Below, in pieces: positions 59,820 to 64,000 of a stretch of 64,000 nucleotides of DNA. The translations under genes and the position numbers were made by a program. This DNA comes from Gordonia phthalatica (lineage in GTDB: Bacteria; Actinomycetota; Actinomycetes; Mycobacteriales; Mycobacteriaceae), in the NCBI RefSeq assembly GCF_001305675.1, contig NZ_CP011853.1, positions 1,860,001-1,924,000 of the forward strand. Reading direction: 5' to 3'. Every line of letters begins with the position of its first letter. Position 1 is the stretch's first letter. Below the pieces are notes generated by a model. That model worked only from the letters and a program-made list of their open reading frames with translations. It ran no database searches and was not told the origin of the DNA.

Positions 59820-60448
59820 ACCTCGCCCGGTTGGAGCGTGCGGCGCTGGTCGCAACCATGCGGGAGACGGGCCCCGACGCTCCGACACTGTGCGCGGGGT
59901 GGAACAACCGCGACCTCGCGGTCCATCTGATTCTGCGGGAGCGTCGGCTCGACGCCACCGCGGGCATCTTCGTCGGCGCCCTCGCCGGCCACACCGCCGC
60001 CGTCTCCGAGAGCTACGCCGACCGACCGTGGGACGAACTCCTGGTCCTGCTGACCGAGGGACCGCCCTGGTATTCGCCGTTCCGGGCGGGCGACCGCTTC
60101 CTCAACCTCGCCGAGATGTTCGTCCACCACGAGGACGTCCTGCGCGGGGGAGCGGACCCCGAGCAGTCCTTCGACGCACGAGAGGTGTCGCCCGAACTGC
60201 TGCGCGCGCTCGAGACGCCGCTGCGCACCGTGGGCCGACGCATCATGTCGTCGTCGCCGGTCCGCGCGACCATGGTGGCTCTGGACGGTCGCGAGCTCAT
60301 GCGGGCCGGACGCGGTGAGCCCGTCACCGTCACCGGTTCCGTCGGAGAACTGCTGCTGTTCGCGTTCGGCCGGGCACCGGTGAACGTCGAGTTCTCCGGC
60401 AGTCCGATCGCCATCGCGAGCCTGAGAAGTGCGAAACGCGCCCTCTAG
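59816..60448 (+). CDS. TIGR03085-family metal-binding protein (MDMPI/DinB fold)
   Basis: 210 aa. The four-helix MDMPI/DinB-like domain carries DAPTLCAGWNNRDLAVHLILRERRLDA (first His ligand) and LAEMFVHHEDVLRG (second His pair) with a C-terminal TVTGSVGELLLFAFGRAPVNVEF segment typical of the TIGR03085 family. Possibly mycothiol-linked; substrate not known. Start GTG 59816 overlaps the rnj stop by 4 nt. Confidence 0.82.
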   Translation: MNLARLERAALVATMRETGPDAPTLCAGWNNRDLAVHLILRERRLDATAGIFVGALAGHTAAVSESYADRPWDELLVLLTEGPPWYSPFRAGDRFLNLAEMFVHHEDVLRGGADPEQSFDAREVSPELLRALETPLRTVGRRIMSSSPVRATMVALDGRELMRAGRGEPVTVTGSVGELLLFAFGRAPVNVEFSGSPIAIASLRSAKRAL

Positions 60449-60518
60449 AGGGTTACGAAATCGACACGACCGTGACCTTTCCGGTGTTGCCAGTGTGACT
60501 GCTGTGAATGGTGGGCAC

Positions 60519-60524
60519 TAGGCT
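60519..60524 (+). promoter_or_regulatory. -10 of ftsK
   Basis: TAGGCT, 7 nt before ATG 60532, with GTGACT at 60495-60500 as a possible -35 (18-nt spacer). Implies a leaderless ftsK mRNA. Confidence 0.5.
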
Positions 60525-60531
60525 GGGAGCC

Positions 60532-63303
60532 ATGGCTTCCCATGCATCTACGCGCAGCCGCACGTCCGCGACCTCTTCTCGGAAGTCGTCGGGCGGCGGT
60601 GGACGTTCTCGCAGCGGCAGCGCGCGACCACCCGCACGCCGTGCTGCGCCGCGCCGCGCGGCACAGTCTCAGGACCTGCGACGACCGCCCGCACAGCGCC
60701 CCTCTGCGGGGCGCGTGGTGGTCGCCACCTGGAACCTCGCGGCCCGGGGCCTCGGCAGCGTGGCCCGCGTCGGCGCTCCGCGTGAGGAGAAGCCCGCGCA
60801 GGGGCGCGACGGCATCGGCCTGGCACTGACCCTTCTCGCGGCGCTGATCGCGCTCGGCGTCTGGTTCCGGGCGTTCGGTCCGGTCGGTGCCGTGATCGAC
60901 TCGCTGGTCCGCGCGGGATTCGGTTCACTGGCGTATGCGGTCCCGGTCCTCCTGCTCGGCATCGCGATCCTGGTGATGCGGTTTCCCGCCAATCCAAGTC
61001 GGCGACTCCGCAACATCGCGGGCGTCCTCCTCCTCTCCGTGCCGGTCCTCGGACTGGTGCACCTCGCGGCTGGGGCGCCCGCCGACTACGACTCGCGAGC
61101 ACAGGCCGCGGGATTCCTCGGATACGCCCTGGCCTCGCCGCTGACGAACGCGGTGACCGTGTGGATCACCGTTCCGCTGTTCCTGGCCCTGGGCGCCTTC
61201 GGTCTGTTGGCGCTCAGCGGACGAACCGTCGGGGACGTCGCCGCCGCAGTCTCCGACTACCTGGGTCTCGGCGTCTATGACGACTACGACGAGTACGACG
61301 ACGCCGACTACGAGGACTGGGACGACGACGCCGAGTACGACGACTACGAGCCGGAACCGGAGCCCGAGCCCGAACCTGAACCGGCTCCCGCCCCGCGTCG
61401 CCGGCGCAGCGCCGACCCGTACGACAACTACCCGCCGGACACCCGCAGGCGGCCCCGCCCGAGTTCGTCGTCGCGCCGCACTCGCGGCACGGCGGGGGAA
61501 CGACGCGATGAGGGCATGCCGGATCTGGTCACGGAGCCGCTGATTCCGGACGCGCCCTTCGACGACGTCCCGGTCGACGACAATCCGACCGTCGCGCTCG
61601 AGAACACGGGCCTCGACGACGGCTACGACAGCTATCTGGACGAGAACCTCGACGACGACGGGTTCCCGGTCTACGAGCCGGAGTCCGAACCCGAGCCTGC
61701 TCCGGCACCGCGGGCACGGCGTCGTCCGGCACCGATCGTCAAGCCGGTGTCGGTTCCCGAGCAGCCGGTCGCCGCACCGCGCGGCGGAACGTTCGTCGAC
61801 CCGTCCGGCGACTCGGACTACGTCCTCCCGCCCGCCGATCTGCTGATGCAGGGCGAGCCGGCCAAGAAGGGCACGTCGGCCAACGACGAGATGATCGACC
61901 GGATCAACAGCGTCCTCGAGCAGTTCAAGGTCGACGCCGCCGTCACCGGTTACACGCGCGGTCCGACGGTCACCCGCTACGAGGTGGAGCTCGGCCCCGC
62001 CGTGAAGGTCGAGAAGATCACGCACCTGCAGCGCAACATCGCGTACGCGGTGGCGACCGACAACGTCCGCCTGCTGGCACCGATCCCCGGCAAGTCGGCC
62101 GTCGGCATCGAGGTGCCGAACTCCGATCGCGAGATGGTGCGCCTGTCGGACGTTCTCGCGGCGCCGTCGACCCGCAAGGAGAGCCACCCGCTGGTCATCG
62201 GTCTGGGCAAGGACATCGAGGGCGACTTCGTGCACGCGAATCTCGCGAAGATGCCGCACCTGTTGGTCGCCGGCTCGACCGGTTCCGGTAAGTCGAGCTT
62301 CGTGAACTCGATGCTCGTCTCGCTGCTCACCCGGGCGACGCCGGACGAGGTCCGGATGATCCTGATCGACCCGAAGATGGTGGAGCTGACCCCCTACGAG
62401 GGGATTCCGCACCTGATCACGCCGATCATCACCGAGCCGAAGAAGGCGGCCGCCGCGTTGTCGTGGCTGGTGGATGAGATGGAGCAGCGCTACCAGGACA
62501 TGAAGGCCTCCCGCGTGCGCCACATCAACGACTTCAACGCCAAGGTGCGGTCCGGCGAGATCACAGCGCCGCTGGGGTCCGAGCGCGTGTACAAGCCGTA
62601 CCCGTACATCGTCGCCATCGTCGACGAGCTCGCCGACCTGATGATGACGGCGCCGAAGGACGTCGAGGGCGCCATCGTCCGCATCACGCAGAAGGCGCGT
62701 GCCGCAGGCATCCACCTGGTCCTCGCCACGCAGCGCCCGTCGGTCGACGTCGTCACCGGTCTCATCAAGACCAACGTGCCGAGCCGTCTGGCGTTCGCGA
62801 CCAGCTCGCTGACCGACTCGCGCGTCATCCTGGACCAGCCGGGCGCCGAGAAGCTGATCGGCATGGGCGACGGGCTGTTCCTCCCGATGGGGGCCAACAA
62901 GCCCATCCGCATGCAGGGCGCCTTCATCACCGACGAGGAGATCGCGTCGGTCGTCGAGTTCACGCGCACCCAGTCCGAGCCGGAGTACGAGGAGGGCGTC
63001 ACCACCGCGAAGGCCGGTGACAAGAAGGAGATCGACGGCGACATCGGCAACGACCTCGACGACCTGCTGCAGGCGATCGAACTGGTGGTGTCGAGTCAGT
63101 TCGGCTCCACGTCGATGCTGCAGCGCAAGCTGCGCGTCGGTTTCGCGAAGGCCGGGCGTCTGATGGACCTCATGGAGACCCGCGAGATCGTGGGACCCAG
63201 CGAGGGATCCAAGGCGCGTGACGTGCTGGTGAAGCCGGAGGATCTGGCCGGCGTGATCGCGTCGATCACCGGCGGTTCGGCTGGCGGCGAGGACGAGTTC
63301 TGA
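60532..63303 (+). CDS. ftsK: DNA translocase FtsK
   Basis: 923 aa. Basic N-terminus, about four membrane segments between residues ~95 and 235, then a linker with an Asp/Tyr/Glu run and EP repeats, and the motor: Walker A AGSTGSGKSSFVNSML, Walker B VAIVDELADLMM, and the gamma winged helix at the C-terminus (QAIELVVSSQFGSTSMLQRKLRVGFAKAGRLMDLME). It pumps chromosome DNA at the division septum. ATG 60532 chosen from -10 spacing; ATG 60508 is possible. Orthologue of Rv2748c. Confidence 0.95.
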   Translation: MASHASTRSRTSATSSRKSSGGGGRSRSGSARPPARRAAPRRAAQSQDLRRPPAQRPSAGRVVVATWNLAARGLGSVARVGAPREEKPAQGRDGIGLALTLLAALIALGVWFRAFGPVGAVIDSLVRAGFGSLAYAVPVLLLGIAILVMRFPANPSRRLRNIAGVLLLSVPVLGLVHLAAGAPADYDSRAQAAGFLGYALASPLTNAVTVWITVPLFLALGAFGLLALSGRTVGDVAAAVSDYLGLGVYDDYDEYDDADYEDWDDDAEYDDYEPEPEPEPEPEPAPAPRRRRSADPYDNYPPDTRRRPRPSSSSRRTRGTAGERRDEGMPDLVTEPLIPDAPFDDVPVDDNPTVALENTGLDDGYDSYLDENLDDDGFPVYEPESEPEPAPAPRARRRPAPIVKPVSVPEQPVAAPRGGTFVDPSGDSDYVLPPADLLMQGEPAKKGTSANDEMIDRINSVLEQFKVDAAVTGYTRGPTVTRYEVELGPAVKVEKITHLQRNIAYAVATDNVRLLAPIPGKSAVGIEVPNSDREMVRLSDVLAAPSTRKESHPLVIGLGKDIEGDFVHANLAKMPHLLVAGSTGSGKSSFVNSMLVSLLTRATPDEVRMILIDPKMVELTPYEGIPHLITPIITEPKKAAAALSWLVDEMEQRYQDMKASRVRHINDFNAKVRSGEITAPLGSERVYKPYPYIVAIVDELADLMMTAPKDVEGAIVRITQKARAAGIHLVLATQRPSVDVVTGLIKTNVPSRLAFATSSLTDSRVILDQPGAEKLIGMGDGLFLPMGANKPIRMQGAFITDEEIASVVEFTRTQSEPEYEEGVTTAKAGDKKEIDGDIGNDLDDLLQAIELVVSSQFGSTSMLQRKLRVGFAKAGRLMDLMETREIVGPSEGSKARDVLVKPEDLAGVIASITGGSAGGEDEF

Positions 63304-63312
63304 GGTAGAATC

Positions 63313-63470
63313 GGCGACGATCAACGAGGGGAGTATCCCCGACTCGTGGCGTCTCCGTCAGTACGGTGGCGGCCTGGATCACCGCCGATCGGTGGTCCAG
63401 CCGACCTCCCGGAGCGCCGCCGCCGGACGCACGACGGTTCCCGGCGGTGGGAGAGACCTCCGGCATCGCC
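63313..63470 (+). promoter_or_regulatory. Probable yybP-ykoY manganese riboswitch
   Basis: The leader contains the two conserved loops of this class: GGGGAGTA (63328-63335) and GAGAGACCTCCGGC (63451-63464). GGCGA (63313-63317) can pair with TCGCC (63466-63470) as the closing helix. A TAGAAT hexamer lies at 63306-63311, and a TerC-family gene follows, the usual partner. It would raise expression when Mn2+ binds. Confidence 0.75.
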
Positions 63471-63501
63471 ATTCAGTGCTGCACGGAGGAATTGACTCAT
63501 C

Positions 63502-64000
63502 ATGCATGTCTCCTTGACGACCTGGCTGATCACCGGCGCGGTGATCCTGGGGTTGTTCGTCTTCGACTTCTTCGCTCACGTCCGGACTCCGCACGAGCCG
63601 ACGCTCCGCGAGTCGGGATTCTGGTCGACGGTCTACATCGGCATCGCCGTGCTGTTCGGCGGTTTCGTCTGGTGGCAGTGGGGCAGTCAGTACGGCGGCG
63701 AGTACTTCGCCGGGTACGTGACCGAGAAGGCGCTGTCGGTCGACAACCTGTTCGTCTTCGTCGTCATCATGACGAAGTTCGCGGTCCCGCGGGTGTACCA
63801 GCAGAAGGTGCTCCTGTTGGGCATCGTGATGGCGCTCGTGATGCGCGGCGGCTTCATCGCCGTCGGTGCCGCTGCGATCAACGCCTACAGCTGGGTGTTC
63901 TACATCTTCGGTCTGTTCCTGCTGTTCACCGCGGTGAAGCTGCTGAACGAGAGCGATGAGCCCGCCGCCGAGGAGCGGGAGCGGCAGGGCCGCGTCGAGC
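63502..64000 (+). CDS. TerC-family membrane protein (3' end outside window)
   Basis: Frame open from ATG 63502 to the window end (166 codons seen). Hydrophobic segments at about residues 8-25, 42-60, 103-125 and 130-148, with the family's acidic motif FDFFAHVRTPHEPTLRES near TM1 and EKALSVDNLFVFVVIM with the conserved Asp-Asn. TerC/Alx proteins export Mn2+ or protect exported metalloproteins. CGGAGGAATT precedes the ATG. The upstream riboswitch-like leader supports a manganese role. Confidence 0.9.
   Translation, partial: MHVSLTTWLITGAVILGLFVFDFFAHVRTPHEPTLRESGFWSTVYIGIAVLFGGFVWWQWGSQYGGEYFAGYVTEKALSVDNLFVFVVIMTKFAVPRVYQQKVLLLGIVMALVMRGGFIAVGAAAINAYSWVFYIFGLFLLFTAVKLLNESDEPAAEERERQGRVE

Noticed and set aside
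63366..63959. 197-codon frame over the TerC leader and gene
   Set aside because: The true TerC frame starts at 63502 in another phase with membrane helices and family motifs; the longer frame crosses the riboswitch-like leader and is Arg-rich shadow.

Overview
The window is a high-GC, gene-dense stretch of an actinobacterial chromosome. Its order of housekeeping genes follows the Mycobacterium tuberculosis Rv2847c-Rv2748c region: cysG, proS, rimP-nusA-ylxR-infB-rbfA-nrnA-dinF, pptH-pptT-truB, sirR, ribF, rpsO, pnp, dapB, thyA-dfrA, thyX-dapA-rnj and ftsK. Together with a mycobacterial-type 4'-phosphopantetheinyl transferase and a 13E12/DUF222 HNH gene, this points to the order Mycobacteriales. 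The accessory content (PHA synthase cluster, neutral ceramidase, many small regulators) fits Gordonia or a relative better than Mycobacterium itself. That genus call is inference. I see no tRNA, rRNA, CRISPR, prophage or IS transposase.

Layout. 0-6.7 kb: end of an acyl-ACP desaturase gene, siroheme synthase, a small membrane protein, a DUF559 nuclease-like gene bracketed by inverted repeats, yaaA, proS, and a DUF4439/Tat-lipoprotein pair. 6.8-14.4 kb: the transcription/translation operon. 14.4-18.3 kb: GNAT, a TetR-DoxX pair with palindromic operators on the promoter, and a phosphotriesterase-like hydrolase coupled to an acyl-CoA synthetase. 18.5-26.3 kb: pptH-pptT-truB, sirR, ribF, rpsO, a VOC protein and pnp behind a structured leader. 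26.4-35.6 kb: amidase, membrane protein, Tat-exported ceramidase, dapB operon, flavodoxin, GAF-LuxR regulator and MHS transporter. 35.7-41.7 kb: a PHA cluster (PucR regulator, acyl-CoA synthetase, PhaC, MaoC/PhaJ-like hydratase, PhaZ). 41.7-44.6 kb: a MarR divergon with face-to-face promoters and a frameshifted glycosyltransferase. 44.6-51.8 kb: thyA-dfrA, small enzymes and regulators, an AlkX/YcaQ-type DNA glycosylase, and a CoA-transferase/HMG-CoA-lyase-like pair. 51.8-56.2 kb: DUF222-HNH gene with a LexA-like box, HAD phosphatase, lipase-like hydrolase, and a decayed secreted tyrosine phosphatase. 56.3-64 kb: thyX-dapA-rnj, ftsK, and a TerC gene behind a probable yybP-ykoY Mn2+ riboswitch, cut by the window end.

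Themes. Translational coupling is widespread (ATGA/GTGA overlaps). About ten genes place a TANNNT hexamer 6-8 nt before the start codon, the layout of leaderless transcripts. The least explained structures are the inverted-repeat-bounded DUF559 cassette (about 2161-3175), the symmetric MarR divergon, the two frame-broken genes and the LexA-like site on the HNH gene. Starts given as GTG/TTG or moved inward rest on Shine-Dalgarno spacing, -10 spacing or family N-termini.
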